Assembly (NCBI RefSeq): GCF_902804485.1 | Contig: NZ_CADCST010000058.1 | Location: 1-64,000 of the forward strand | Direction of reading: 5' to 3' | DNA: 64,000 nucleotides | DNA from: Flavobacterium collinsii | GTDB lineage: Bacteria > Bacteroidota > Bacteroidia > Flavobacteriales > Flavobacteriaceae | Part shown: piece by piece, positions 23,646 to 32,506 of the stretch | Position numbering within the stretch: the first letter of the stretch is position 1 | Layout: each line of letters starts with the position of its first letter | The notes under the pieces: model-generated | Seen by the model: only the letters and a program-made list of their open reading frames with translations | Databases searched by the model: none | What the model was told of the DNA's origin: nothing | Position numbers and translations under genes: made by a program

Positions 23646-24321
23646 TTTTAAATTCCAGTCCAATATTTCGAGTGCTTTCAATGCTGATTTTTGGATCGGA
23701 ATTAAAATATTTTCTAAGTCTGCTAATAAAAACATCCATACTTCGTCCTGAGAAATAATCATCTTTTTTCCAGACCGACATTAAAATTTGATCCCTCTTT
23801 AATAACTGGTTATGGTTGAGATATAGATACTCAATAAGAGAAGCTTCCATTTCTGTGAGCTGTTGGACGTGATTTTTATTGTTTAGGGTTAGTCTTTCAT
23901 TATCAAAGATATAAGAACCAATTTCAATTATACTATTTCCGTTCAGGCTTCTCTTTTGTTCGATTCTTTTTAGAATATTCTGTAAACGCAAAACAAGTTC
24001 GTCGACTTCAAAAGGTTTTATGATATAGTCGTCTGCGCCTAGTTTTAATCCAATGATTTTGTCTTCTTTTAACTTTCTTGCTGTTAGAAAAATAAATGGA
24101 ATTTCGGGGTCAATTGTAATTATTTTTTCAGCCAGTGAAAATCCGTCCAATTTTGGCATCATAACATCAAAAACGCAAATGTCAAAAGCCTGCTTTGCAA
24201 AATAGTCTAAAGCTATTTCTCCATTTTCTGCCCAGATTACTTCAAATTGATGCAGTTCTAAATATTGTTTCAAAATTGCCGCAAAATCAGAATCGTCTTC
24301 GGCTAAAAGTAATTTTTTCAA
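23632..24321 (-). CDS. Response regulator, OmpR/PhoB family
   Basis: A 229-residue regulator. The receiver domain (1-118) has the acidic pair E8-D9-D10, phosphoacceptor Asp52 in CVFDVMMPKLDG, Thr79 and Lys101 in DDYIIKPFE. The C-terminal winged helix (about 130-225) includes LTEMEASLIEYLYLN and MDVFISRLRKYF. It is translated 10 bp after the histidine kinase gene and must be its partner. A divergent receptor gene carries three ATTAAC repeats at 11-bp spacing, the usual site layout for this family, and is the likely target (inference). Confidence 0.93.
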   Translation of the reverse strand: MKKLLLAEDDSDFAAILKQYLELHQFEVIWAENGEIALDYFAKQAFDICVFDVMMPKLDGFSLAEKIITIDPEIPFIFLTARKLKEDKIIGLKLGADDYIIKPFEVDELVLRLQNILKRIEQKRSLNGNSIIEIGSYIFDNERLTLNNKNHVQQLTEMEASLIEYLYLNHNQLLKRDQILMSVWKKDDYFSGRSMDVFISRLRKYFNSDPKISIESTRNIGLEFKIEKP

Positions 24322-24331
24322 AATAAGGGTA

Positions 24332-25690
24332 TTAAACTTTTAATAAAATAGTAAACTGAGTTCCTTTTCCTAAGTCACTCACAACGCTAACAGAGCCCTG
24401 ATGCGCTTTTATAATTTGATCGACGTAATACAATCCTAATCCTAATCCTTTTGTATTATGAAGATTTCCCTGCTCAACGCGATAGAATTTTTCAAAAAGA
24501 AGCGATTGTTTGTTCTTTTCAATTCCTATTCCGTCATCTTCAACACTAATTGAAAATTGATTTTGGTTCAGATTTGTTTTTATTGTAATGGTGTTTGAAC
24601 CATATTTTGCAGCATTTTCCAAGACATTCAAAAGAGCAGTAGTCAGATAAAATTTGTCCAGAACCAGATTGGTTTTCTGCGTATGAAAATTGGTTTTAAT
24701 GTCGATTTTAGGATAGGTGATTTTAAAATCATTTACAATCGTAAGAAGGAATTCTTCGGTTTCTATTTTTTCTTTTTGCAATTCGATTCCGTTTTCAGCC
24801 AAAGAGTTCGCCATTACCTGATCAATCAAATTCTGTAAACGATTGTTCTGACGTGAAATTGTATTGACAATGGCATTAAAGTTCGCATCATTATCCCGGA
24901 TGTCTTTTCGCTCTAATATCCTGGTCGAAATGCCTAAAGTCGTCAAAGGTGTTTTCAGTTCGTGTGTAATATTATTGATGAAATCGGTTTTAATATCGTT
25001 GGCTTTCTTTTGTTTGATTAAAGCTTTTATGGCAATGAAAAAAAGCGTGATAAGAGTTGCTATAGAAAGTAAAGACAAAATTAAAACGAAAGTCATTCGT
25101 CTTAAAATAATCATTTCCCAGTCTATTACTGAAACGTACATCGAATCCTCGGTTAGTAATTTGTAGCCCTTATTTTCAAAAGTTCCGTTAGTAGTTCCAA
25201 CATAATTCCGTACTAGAAAGGCATGATTTAATGAGATAAGATTTCCGTATAGTTTGTTTTGGATAAAAGGTTTCTCAGAGAAAATGGTGTCTACTTTTTT
25301 GGCGTTTTGGTAAAGAACAAATTTATTCAGAACAATGGCAAAATCGATTTTTAAGTTGGGTAAATCTCTTTTGAATTTACGCTGGATTTTTTGTGTTAAA
25401 GCATCGCTGTATTCATTTCCGAGAATATAGTTTTTAATCTCAAACTTGCTGTTTTTCCCCTGAATGTAATTTTCGGATAATTGTTGGTAAAGTGCTTCTT
25501 TTTTTGCAACGATTACCGAATCTATATCGCTGTAATCATTGGTGATCCCGGCAATTTTATTCTTGATTTCAGTATGAAACTGCGCTACTTTATAGTCATA
25601 AGTTGTTTTTACTAAATAGCATTGCACTGTCGATAAAACGATCAGAGCGAGGACAGAAAAGGCTATTAGTAAATTGATTCGTTGTTTCAT
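24332..25690 (-). CDS. Membrane sensor histidine kinase
   Basis: A 452-residue kinase. Transmembrane helix 1 (LLIAFSVLALIVLSTV) leads to a periplasmic sensor region of about 170 residues with no recognised ligand domain. Transmembrane helix 2 is FVLILSLLSIATLITLFFIA. The HisKA domain has NNITHELKTPLTTLG with the phosphorylated His near 243. The HATPase_c domain has the N box (LLNVLENAAKYG), G1 (VEDDGIGIEKN) and G2 (TKGLGLGLYYVDQII). ATG at 25690 is preferred to an in-frame GTG at 25717. The receptor gene opposite suggests the pair controls an envelope function. Confidence 0.92.
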   Translation of the reverse strand: MKQRINLLIAFSVLALIVLSTVQCYLVKTTYDYKVAQFHTEIKNKIAGITNDYSDIDSVIVAKKEALYQQLSENYIQGKNSKFEIKNYILGNEYSDALTQKIQRKFKRDLPNLKIDFAIVLNKFVLYQNAKKVDTIFSEKPFIQNKLYGNLISLNHAFLVRNYVGTTNGTFENKGYKLLTEDSMYVSVIDWEMIILRRMTFVLILSLLSIATLITLFFIAIKALIKQKKANDIKTDFINNITHELKTPLTTLGISTRILERKDIRDNDANFNAIVNTISRQNNRLQNLIDQVMANSLAENGIELQKEKIETEEFLLTIVNDFKITYPKIDIKTNFHTQKTNLVLDKFYLTTALLNVLENAAKYGSNTITIKTNLNQNQFSISVEDDGIGIEKNKQSLLFEKFYRVEQGNLHNTKGLGLGLYYVDQIIKAHQGSVSVVSDLGKGTQFTILLKV

Positions 25691-26004
25691 GAATTGTTTT
25701 ATTGATACGCTGATCACACAGATTGAACTGGTTTAGGCTGGTTTTATTCAGCTCGTTGTAATTGTTTTAACACATAGAAACATAGTTCTAAATACTGAGA
25801 AAGCCGTTTCACTTTAAATAAAACGCATAACACTATGCGAAAGAAATATATTTCTCTTTTATAACCTCTTTTAAAAATAGAAATCTATGTTTCTATGTGT
25901 TTTATAATTTTTTAATGACCGAGATGGGATTTATTTACTAAACAGGAGTAAATCCGTGGGCCATTCCCAATTCAAAAATAAAGCTTTTAAGAGACAATAG
26001 GCAC

Positions 26005-26032
26005 ATTAACCCTGCATTAACCTTCAATTAAC
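26005..26032 (+). promoter_or_regulatory. Three ATTAAC direct repeats at 11-bp spacing, candidate response-regulator site
   Basis: ATTAAC begins at 26005, 26016 and 26027, spaced exactly one helical turn apart. The array ends 23 bp before the -7 box, where an OmpR/PhoB-type activator would contact RNA polymerase. The adjacent two-component system is the obvious candidate binder (inference). Confidence 0.6.
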
Positions 26033-26054
26033 TTTCGCAATTCTTTTTTAGAAG

Positions 26055-26062
26055 CATTTTTG
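26055..26062 (+). promoter_or_regulatory. -7-like box (CATTTTTG) of the receptor gene
   Basis: One mismatch to TAnnTTTG and no good -33 TTG, as expected for an activator-dependent promoter. It lies 30 nt upstream of the ATG. Confidence 0.4.
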
Positions 26063-26091
26063 CAGGACTACAATCTAAAATCAAATCCGAA

Positions 26092-28206
26092 ATGAACATT
26101 AATTTACTGGTAAAACTTTTTTTAATTCTCTTTTTATTCTTGCTTTCTTTAGAGGGATATGCACAAAACGAAACCCCAAAAGACAGTCTTTCGAATGCAT
26201 TAAATGAAGTTGTGATTGTCCAGGATAAAAAGGCGTTTACTAATACAAACGGAAATGTAAAAGTAGATGTTGCTAATTCTATTTATAATGCTATTCCGAA
26301 TACAGTCGATTTACTGGCAAAATTACCAACCGTTCAGGTCAGTTCAGACAGAGAAAGTATTTCGGTTGTGGGTAGAGGAAACCCTCTAGTTTATATTGAC
26401 AATCAAAAAGTAGGAATGAATGATCTTAATGCTTTGGCTGTAACCGATATTAAAACAATCGAAATCATTCAGAATCCATCTTCTAAATATGAAGCCGAAG
26501 GACGTTCCGTAATTTTGATTACCAGGAAGTTTAGTAAAAAAGACAGTTTTAGAACAGAGATTTCAGAGTTGGCTTCTTTTAAGAAAAAGTACAACAATTA
26601 TCTTGGATTTAATACAAGTTTTAAAAAGAACAAATTGGAGTGGAAAGCCAATTTCAATTACAATCAATTACAACCCTGGGAAAATCACAGTATTGATTAT
26701 CAAATTCCCAATGCCGAAATCACTTCTAAATATGATGTAACAGCTTACTCTGAAAAAAGGCAGTTTGTTTTTGGTGGCAGTTTGTTTTACAAGATAAATG
26801 AAGACGACTATTTTTCTATTAGTGTGAACAGTAAGCTTCAGAAAGATATTTTTCCTATTCATACCATAACCCATAATAAAAACAAAAGTGACGAAAATAA
26901 CGTGATGACGTATAGTGATAATGATAGTAAAAAGAATTTTGTAAACTCATTTCTGAATTATATGAAAAAAATAAAGGTTATCGATGTACAGGTTTTTACG
27001 GGTTTGCAATGGTCTAATTTCGATCAGGGATTGTGGAGTCAGGTTAAAAATAATTATAATGACACCCAATTTGAATGGGCACAGCTTCGGGATCAAAAAT
27101 TTAATGTGAATGTTTTTTCAGGTAGAATTGATGTGGAAAAGAAGTTTAAAAATGAAATGAAATTTGAAATAGGGGGTCTGTATTCATCTGCAAATTCCAA
27201 ATCAGATTTTGATCTCTTTTATTATAAAAACAATGCAAACGAACTTAGTCATTATGATTTCAGGGAGCAAAATTTAGCGGGTTATAGCCAGTTCTCAGGA
27301 AAGATCAAGAAGGTTGAATTCTCTGTTGGAGTTCGGGTGGAAAATACAAATGTAGACGGAAAATTTAAAACAGATTTATCTCCTTTGATCGATAAAAATT
27401 ACACTAATTTTTTCCCTAAAGCGCAATTTTCATTTCCAATAGACAGCCTGAAGAGTATTAGTGTTAATTACGCCAGAAGTATTTCGAGACCCAATTATTC
27501 TTCATTAAGTCAGGGAACTACTTATATTAATCCTTATTTTTTATATGCCCGAAATATTAATTTAGATCCTACGATTGTAAATGAAATTTCGTCTACTTTT
27601 CAATACCGTGATAAATCGATGAAGCTAACGTATTATCAAAATACAAATCCGGTTTATAATAGTTTTTTCTTTGATAAGGAACTAAATATAATGACTTTTA
27701 AGGATGTGAATTTCGAGAAAGAGTCCGCCTTGATTCTTGATTTTGAATTGCCTTTTACCTACAGATTCTGGACGACTACAAACTCGTTGGTTTTTGTTTC
27801 AGAGAAAATTGAAGACTCTTCGGCAGTATTCGGATCTTCAAAGCCTTATTTTTATTATTACTCCAATAATGAATTTAGGCTTCCAAAAGATTATATATTA
27901 GTGGTTGGTTTCAGGGCAATTACAAAACAATACAAAGGAGTTTTTGAAAGAAATGCTAGAGCGGTAGTAGATATGGCTGTTTCTAAAACGTTCTTTAAAA
28001 ATTGGAGTTGTGCTCTTAATTTTAATAATGCATTTAAAAGTATAAAGGAAGAAGAAGTTTTTACGATTAACAATATCAGTTCAAAAGCAAGGTATTTGCT
28101 GGATGATCGGGAGATTTCAGTTTCAGTTCGATATTCTTTTGGGAAAGTGAAAGAATCGGAATTCAAAGGAAAAAGTATAGAGGAGAATTCAGATCGTATA
28201 AGATAA
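26092..28206 (+). CDS. Outer-membrane beta-barrel receptor, OMP_b-brl_3 / TonB-receptor-like
   Basis: A 704-residue protein. The signal peptide ends at LEGYAQ. A plug-like domain (about 35-145) includes LNEVVIVQDKKAFTNTNGNV, VDLLAKLPTVQV and NPSSKYEAEG. A large barrel of the OMP_b-brl_3 type follows and ends in ISVSVRYSFGKVKESEF. It lacks the N-terminal CarboxypepD_reg domain that many relatives carry, so it is shorter than usual. It may transport a substrate or act as a structural porin; the ligand is unknown. It is divergent from a histidine kinase/response regulator pair, and its promoter holds three phased direct repeats. Confidence 0.86.
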   Translation: MNINLLVKLFLILFLFLLSLEGYAQNETPKDSLSNALNEVVIVQDKKAFTNTNGNVKVDVANSIYNAIPNTVDLLAKLPTVQVSSDRESISVVGRGNPLVYIDNQKVGMNDLNALAVTDIKTIEIIQNPSSKYEAEGRSVILITRKFSKKDSFRTEISELASFKKKYNNYLGFNTSFKKNKLEWKANFNYNQLQPWENHSIDYQIPNAEITSKYDVTAYSEKRQFVFGGSLFYKINEDDYFSISVNSKLQKDIFPIHTITHNKNKSDENNVMTYSDNDSKKNFVNSFLNYMKKIKVIDVQVFTGLQWSNFDQGLWSQVKNNYNDTQFEWAQLRDQKFNVNVFSGRIDVEKKFKNEMKFEIGGLYSSANSKSDFDLFYYKNNANELSHYDFREQNLAGYSQFSGKIKKVEFSVGVRVENTNVDGKFKTDLSPLIDKNYTNFFPKAQFSFPIDSLKSISVNYARSISRPNYSSLSQGTTYINPYFLYARNINLDPTIVNEISSTFQYRDKSMKLTYYQNTNPVYNSFFFDKELNIMTFKDVNFEKESALILDFELPFTYRFWTTTNSLVFVSEKIEDSSAVFGSSKPYFYYYSNNEFRLPKDYILVVGFRAITKQYKGVFERNARAVVDMAVSKTFFKNWSCALNFNNAFKSIKEEEVFTINNISSKARYLLDDREISVSVRYSFGKVKESEFKGKSIEENSDRIR

Positions 28207-28231
28207 GATTGAGATACAGAATTGCCTTTCT

Positions 28232-28269
28232 GAGCGAAGTTTTAAACTTAAAAAGTCTTGGCTTCGCTC
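28232..28269. repeat. GAGCGAAG...CTTCGCTC inverted repeat
   Basis: Perfect 8-bp arms 22 nt apart, followed by GATATGACA, between two convergent genes. It may end both transcripts, although no strong T-run follows. Confidence 0.45.
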
Positions 28270-28300
28270 GATATGACAGTGTGAGTTTACAGAGAAAAAA

Positions 28301-28906
28301 TTACCCTTCGTCTTCTTCTGTTATTTTGGTTGACAAATCGTCCGGTAATTCTTCGTCGTCATCGGTTGAGTTCAATTCGAAAAAACTAAAGAAAGATCCT
28401 CCGTAGCTTTTTTGAAAAGAAAAATTACTCAAATGATCCATTTTTGTATATTTTGAATGCTCGATAATCATCATACCGTCTTCATGAAGGAGTTCTTTTT
28501 CGAAAACCGTTACGACAATCTTTTCAAATGCAGTCTGATCTAATCCGTAAGGCGGATCGGCAAAAACAATATCGTAAGAAGTTTTACAGTTGTCCAGAAA
28601 CTTGTAAACATCACTTTTAGTTGCAGCGATATCAAAATCGTATTCTGATGAAACCTGCTTGATAAATTTTACACATCCAAAATCACCATCTACAGAGGTA
28701 ATTGGAGCGCTTCCGCGTGAAGCGAATTCAAAACTGATGTTGCCGGTTCCTGAAAACAAGTCCAGCACCTTTAAACCGTCAAAACTAAAATGGTTGTTCA
28801 AAACATTAAACAATGCTTCTTTGCTCATGTCGGTTGTCGGTCTTACAGGAAGGTTTTTTGGCGGAAAGATGCGGCGACCTTTGTATTTTCCTGAAATGAT
28901 TCTCAT
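28301..28906 (-). CDS. rsmD: 16S rRNA guanine-966 N2-methyltransferase RsmD
   Basis: A 201-residue SAM-dependent methyltransferase. MRIISGKYKGRRI at the start and VRPTTDMSKEALFNVL are RsmD signatures. Motif I is LDLFSGTGNISFEFASRG, and catalytic motif IV is DIVFADPPYG. An acidic tail rich in Asp and Glu (about 180-201) is unusual in the E. coli protein. The start overlaps the end of the DUF3822 gene by 4 bp, indicating translational coupling. Confidence 0.94.
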   Translation of the reverse strand: MRIISGKYKGRRIFPPKNLPVRPTTDMSKEALFNVLNNHFSFDGLKVLDLFSGTGNISFEFASRGSAPITSVDGDFGCVKFIKQVSSEYDFDIAATKSDVYKFLDNCKTSYDIVFADPPYGLDQTAFEKIVVTVFEKELLHEDGMMIIEHSKYTKMDHLSNFSFQKSYGGSFFSFFELNSTDDDEELPDDLSTKITEEDEG

Positions 28907-29724
28907 GATTGGAATAGGATATAATGTTTTTGATTTTCGGCTGTTGTGAAGCTATTTCTTTGCTGTAAGGTGCTTACATCCAAAAAGGATATATGACGAA
29001 TGTATTTGTATGCAACGGCATAATACAGATCGTTTTGGTCGATTGTGCCTAATAATTCAAGTTTGAAACTCTCTGGATTCAAACTCAATTGCTCGGCAGT
29101 AAAAAGCAAATAATAAATAAAATCTTCGGGTGTCTGGTATTCAAAGGAGTTGAACAGTAATAGTTTTTGATTTTGCACTACAATCACCTCAAAATGCCCA
29201 TAATTAAAATTAACGACCATTTTTTTATCGTCATTGTTTCTTGAAGCATCCAGAATTTTTTCAACTAAAATACTGTTGGCATGTTTGTAGTCAAAAGCAC
29301 CAAACTGATCGATGAAAAAATTGTTGATATTGACATACGGTATGTAAACCGCATTCATTTGATATTTTGAAATTTGATCGAAAGCAAAAAAATCAGTTTC
29401 AAAAACCTTTGTGTTGTATTGCAGATAACTTCCAAGGTAGTTCTCATCAAATAAAGCCGTTGGAACAAAGGTGGAAAGATTATTATTGTGAATTATCAAA
29501 ACTTCGTCATAAGTTTCCTGTAGTTCCGGATGGTTTCTAAAAGCATCGCCAAACAGTTCTTCTATTTTGGTCGCTTTGTGAAACGTTTCAAAATGAATTT
29601 CTTTTAAAGAAGAGATGGTATTATTTAAAGTATCAAAACAACAAAATGACAATCCGGTCAAGGAAACCTGAATAGAAAGCTTTTTGTATTTTTTTGAAGT
29701 GATGTTAGTGTTTTGTAATGACAT
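28903..29724 (-). CDS. DUF3822 family protein
   Basis: A 273-residue cytoplasmic protein. YKKLSIQVSLTGLSFCCFD at the N terminus and the paired segments YDEVLIIHNNNLSTFVPTAL and KMVVNFNYGHFEVIVVQNQK suggest an actin-like fold. It matches the DUF3822 family, which in Bacteroidota usually precedes rsmD. It overlaps rsmD by 4 bp (ATGA), so the two are translated together. No enzymatic function is known to me. The fixed pairing hints at a role near ribosome assembly, but that is inference. Confidence 0.8.
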   Translation of the reverse strand: MSLQNTNITSKKYKKLSIQVSLTGLSFCCFDTLNNTISSLKEIHFETFHKATKIEELFGDAFRNHPELQETYDEVLIIHNNNLSTFVPTALFDENYLGSYLQYNTKVFETDFFAFDQISKYQMNAVYIPYVNINNFFIDQFGAFDYKHANSILVEKILDASRNNDDKKMVVNFNYGHFEVIVVQNQKLLLFNSFEYQTPEDFIYYLLFTAEQLSLNPESFKLELLGTIDQNDLYYAVAYKYIRHISFLDVSTLQQRNSFTTAENQKHYILFQS

Positions 29725-29775
29725 ATTGATTTACAATTCGTTACCTGTTTTACAAGAAAGAATTTTAGGCGACCA

Positions 29776-29783
29776 CAAACTTA
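29776..29783 (-). promoter_or_regulatory. -7 box (TAAGTTTG) of the DUF3822-rsmD operon
   Basis: Minus-strand TAAGTTTG matches TAnnTTTG about 52 nt upstream of the DUF3822 start. No strong -33 TTG is seen. Confidence 0.4.
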
Positions 29784-29923
29784 CAAATTAAAAAGGAACA
29801 ATAATAATTGCAATTTCAAAAAACAATTTCACTTACATTTTAAAAGAAGGTTAAGAAAAGAATTTTTTTTTGAAAAAGGGAAGCCTTAATTTTCGGAATG
29901 AGTTGTAGAGGCGAAATTTTAAA

Positions 29924-29954
29924 TTGGCATTGCCATTAAAAAAGACGAACTTTG
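29924..29954 (+). promoter_or_regulatory. Promoter of the RecD-like helicase gene
   Basis: TTG (29924-29926) and GAACTTTG (29947-29954, one mismatch) are 20 nt apart. Transcription would start near 29961, just before ATG 29972. This favours that ATG over the in-frame TTG that forms the -33 box. Confidence 0.42.
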
Positions 29955-29971
29955 TGCCTCAAACTTACCCT

Positions 29972-31396
29972 ATGAATTCAGCATTGTTTTACGGCGTTTT
30001 GCAAAAAAGATTTCCTTTTGCTCCAACATACAAACAGGATATTTTTTTTCAAAAAATCGCTATTTTTTTGACCGAACCGGCTAACGATACCATTTTTGTA
30101 TTGAAAGGATATGCAGGAACGGGAAAGACAACTGTGATTTCGACCATCGTAAACAATTTGGGCGATATCAATAAAAAGTTTGTTTTGCTGGCACCAACCG
30201 GACGTGCGGCAAAGGTAATTGCCAATTACTCGAATACGCCTGCATTTACCATTCATAAAAAAATATATTTTCCTAAGAAATCTTCGGGTGGGGGCGTGGC
30301 GTTCACCAAACAGCAAAACAAACATAAAAACACCATTTTTATCGTCGACGAGGCTTCGATGATTTCCGATAGTAATTCCGATTCCAAAATGTATGATAAC
30401 GGATCGCTGCTGGATGATTTGATCTCGTATGTGTATTCAGGAACGAATTGTAAAATGATTCTTTTGGGAGATACTGCGCAGCTGCCTCCGGTTAATTTAG
30501 ATATTAGTCCCGCTTTGGACACTCACACTTTAGGAATTCATTACGGTAAAGAAATTGAACATATCGAACTCGATGAGGTAATGCGTCAGGAGGAAAGTTC
30601 CGGAATTTTGTTTAACGCAACAGAATTAAGGGAGCTGCTGAAAGAGAGTTTTATTACCGAATTTAGATTTAATGTTAAAAGATTCAAAGACATTGTTCGG
30701 TTGACCGATGGATATGATATTCAGGATGCTATTAATTCGGCTTACAGTAATTATAGTATTGAAGATACTGCTTTTATTGTCCGTTCGAACAAAAGAGCTA
30801 ATCAGTACAATGAACAAATTCGAACCAGAATTTTATTTAAAGAAAGCGAGCTGTCGGCAGGAGATTTTCTGATGGTGGTAAAGAACAATTACTTTTGGTT
30901 ACAGGAAAAAGATGAAGCCGGATTTATTGCGAATGGTGATATTATTGAAGTTTTGGAACTTTTTGGTATCAAGGAGCTGTACGGATTTAATTTTGCAAAG
31001 GTAAAAATCAGAATGGTCGATTATCCGGATCAGAAGCCTTTTGAAACGGTATTGATCTTAGATACGATTAAAAGTGAATCTCCATCGTTAACTTATGAAG
31101 AGTCCAACCGTTTGTATGAGGAAGTAATGAAGGATTATGAAAACGAAACGACCAAGTATAAGAAGTTTCAAAAGGTAAAAGAGAACGAATATTTTAATGG
31201 TTTACAGGTGAAGTTTTCGTATGCTATAACCTGTCATAAATCACAGGGAGGTCAGTGGGATACGGTTTTTATCGAACAGCCGTATTTGCCTAACGGAATC
31301 GATCGCGATTATATCAGGTGGTTGTATACCGCTATGACACGTGCTAAAAATAAATTATATTTGATAGGATTTAAAGACGAGAGTTTTGAAGAATGA
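29972..31396 (+). CDS. RecD-like superfamily 1 DNA helicase
   Basis: A 474-residue stand-alone helicase. Motif I is VLKGYAGTGKTTVIST, motif Ia VLLAPTGRAAKVI, motif II FIVDEASMISDS and motif III LLGDTAQLPPV. Motif V (SYAITCHKSQGGQWDTVFIE) and motif VI (LYTAMTRAKNKLYLIG) close the C-terminal RecA-like domain. It lacks the long N-terminal region of RecD2 and the RecB/RecC partners are absent nearby. The role is probably in DNA repair or processing. ATG 29972 is chosen because an upstream in-frame TTG falls within the promoter. It is monocistronic. Confidence 0.9.
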   Translation: MNSALFYGVLQKRFPFAPTYKQDIFFQKIAIFLTEPANDTIFVLKGYAGTGKTTVISTIVNNLGDINKKFVLLAPTGRAAKVIANYSNTPAFTIHKKIYFPKKSSGGGVAFTKQQNKHKNTIFIVDEASMISDSNSDSKMYDNGSLLDDLISYVYSGTNCKMILLGDTAQLPPVNLDISPALDTHTLGIHYGKEIEHIELDEVMRQEESSGILFNATELRELLKESFITEFRFNVKRFKDIVRLTDGYDIQDAINSAYSNYSIEDTAFIVRSNKRANQYNEQIRTRILFKESELSAGDFLMVVKNNYFWLQEKDEAGFIANGDIIEVLELFGIKELYGFNFAKVKIRMVDYPDQKPFETVLILDTIKSESPSLTYEESNRLYEEVMKDYENETTKYKKFQKVKENEYFNGLQVKFSYAITCHKSQGGQWDTVFIEQPYLPNGIDRDYIRWLYTAMTRAKNKLYLIGFKDESFEE

Positions 31397-31402
31397 TTAG
31401 TT

Positions 31403-31465
31403 GCCACGAATTTCACAAATTAGCACGAATTGTTTTAAAATCAATAAATTAGTGAAATTCGTGGC
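31403..31465. repeat. GCCACGAATTTCAC inverted-repeat element
   Basis: Perfect 14-bp arms GCCACGAATTTCAC (31403-31416) and GTGAAATTCGTGGC (31452-31465). Further pairing inside (AATT...AATT) extends the stem with mismatches. It lies between the helicase and dioxygenase genes, and its arm sequence recurs near 14954-15032. Confidence 0.75.
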
Positions 31466-31482
31466 TAAAGAAAAATTAGCAA

Positions 31483-32313
31483 ATGACAACACTAAACGAT
31501 TTACATTCGATTTCGTCTACGTTTTCGAATACAGATAAAATGCCGGTTCTGTTTTTAGGACACGGAAGTCCTATGAATGCGATTGAAGAAAATCAGTTTG
31601 TGGCTGGTTTTCGTAATCTAGCGAAAACACTGCCGCAGCCCAATGCAATTTTGTGTATTTCGGCGCATTGGTTTACCAACGGAACCAAAGTGACTTCGAT
31701 GCAAATGCCAAGAACGATTCATGATTTCGGTGGTTTTCCGCAAGCCCTTTTTGATGTTCAATATCCTGCGAAAGGAAGTCCGGAGTTGGCGCATGAAACT
31801 AAAAAAATATTAGAACCGGTTCCAGTAGATCTGGATGAGCACTGGGGATTGGACCACGGTGCCTGGAGTGTAATCAAACATTTATATCCTGAGGCAAATG
31901 TTCCGGTGATTCAGTTGAGTATAGACTATACGAAGTCAGGACAGTATCATTTTGAATTGGCTCAAAAATTACAATCCTTACGTCATAAAGGTGTTCTAAT
32001 TATAGGAAGCGGAAATATTGTGCATAATTTACGAATGGTCGATTTCAGGAATTTTGATAAAGATAATTATGGTTATGATTGGGCAATTGAAGCACGCGAA
32101 ACAATCAATTCGTATTTGCTGGAAGATAATTTTCAGCCTTTGATTGACTTCGAAAAAATGAATAAAGCAGTTCAACTGGCGATTCCTACGCCAGACCATT
32201 ATCTACCATTACTTTACACTTTGGGATTAAAAGAAAAATCGGAAGAACTCAGCTTGTTTAATGATAAACTATTAGCTGGTTCTTTGAGTATGACCTCAGT
32301 CAAAATAATGTAA
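31483..32313 (+). CDS. ygiD: 4,5-DOPA dioxygenase extradiol family protein (YgiD-like)
   Basis: A 276-residue class III extradiol dioxygenase. VLFLGHGSPMNAI holds the first metal-binding His. AILCISAHWFTNGTKV gives the second. LDEHWGLDHGAWSVIKHLYP carries further conserved histidines, and VLIIGSGNIVHNLR is the family C-terminal signature. The family opens catechol rings such as DOPA with a non-haem metal. ATG 31483 gives a short N-terminal extension; a methionine at residue 19 (KMPVLFLGHG) is another possible start. It is flanked on both sides by intergenic inverted-repeat elements. Confidence 0.9.
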   Translation: MTTLNDLHSISSTFSNTDKMPVLFLGHGSPMNAIEENQFVAGFRNLAKTLPQPNAILCISAHWFTNGTKVTSMQMPRTIHDFGGFPQALFDVQYPAKGSPELAHETKKILEPVPVDLDEHWGLDHGAWSVIKHLYPEANVPVIQLSIDYTKSGQYHFELAQKLQSLRHKGVLIIGSGNIVHNLRMVDFRNFDKDNYGYDWAIEARETINSYLLEDNFQPLIDFEKMNKAVQLAIPTPDHYLPLLYTLGLKEKSEELSLFNDKLLAGSLSMTSVKIM

Positions 32314-32347
32314 TACTACTTTAGGGAGGCTAAAGGGAGTGCTATTG

Positions 32348-32490
32348 CACAGAGATTCACGCTGATTTTAGGAGATTGAACTGATTCAAATTCGTTCGAA
32401 ATCCTGCAAAGAAAATCTGCGTGAGAAAAATTAAGTCCCCTGCAAAAAAAAACTTTGTGAGTCTCTGTGAAAACTTTGTGAATCTCTGTG
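32348..32490. repeat. CACAGAGATTCAC inverted-repeat element
   Basis: Arms CACAGAGATTCAC (32348-32360) and GTGAATCTCTGTG (32478-32490) are perfect 13-bp inverted repeats bounding a 143-bp AT-rich spacer. Secondary copies of GTGAG/CTCTGTG lie inside. It sits between the convergent dioxygenase and propeller genes and has no coding potential. Confidence 0.72.
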
Positions 32491-32506
32491 GAATAAAGTA
32501 ATAGCA

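Larger units (their letters stand above)
25691..26091. other. Divergent intergenic region with inverted-repeat element
   Basis: Left part: AACACATAGAAACATAG (about 25770-25786) faces its reverse complement CTATGTTTCTATGTGTT (about 25885-25901), bounding a roughly 130-bp AT-rich element. Right part: the control region of the receptor gene, with direct repeats at 26005-26032 and a -7-like box at 26055. No coding potential is seen. Confidence 0.6.

Noticed and set aside
29924-29971. TTG start giving a 16-residue longer RecD-like helicase
   Set aside because: The extra codons overlap a -33/-7 promoter pair, and the family homology starts after ATG 29972.
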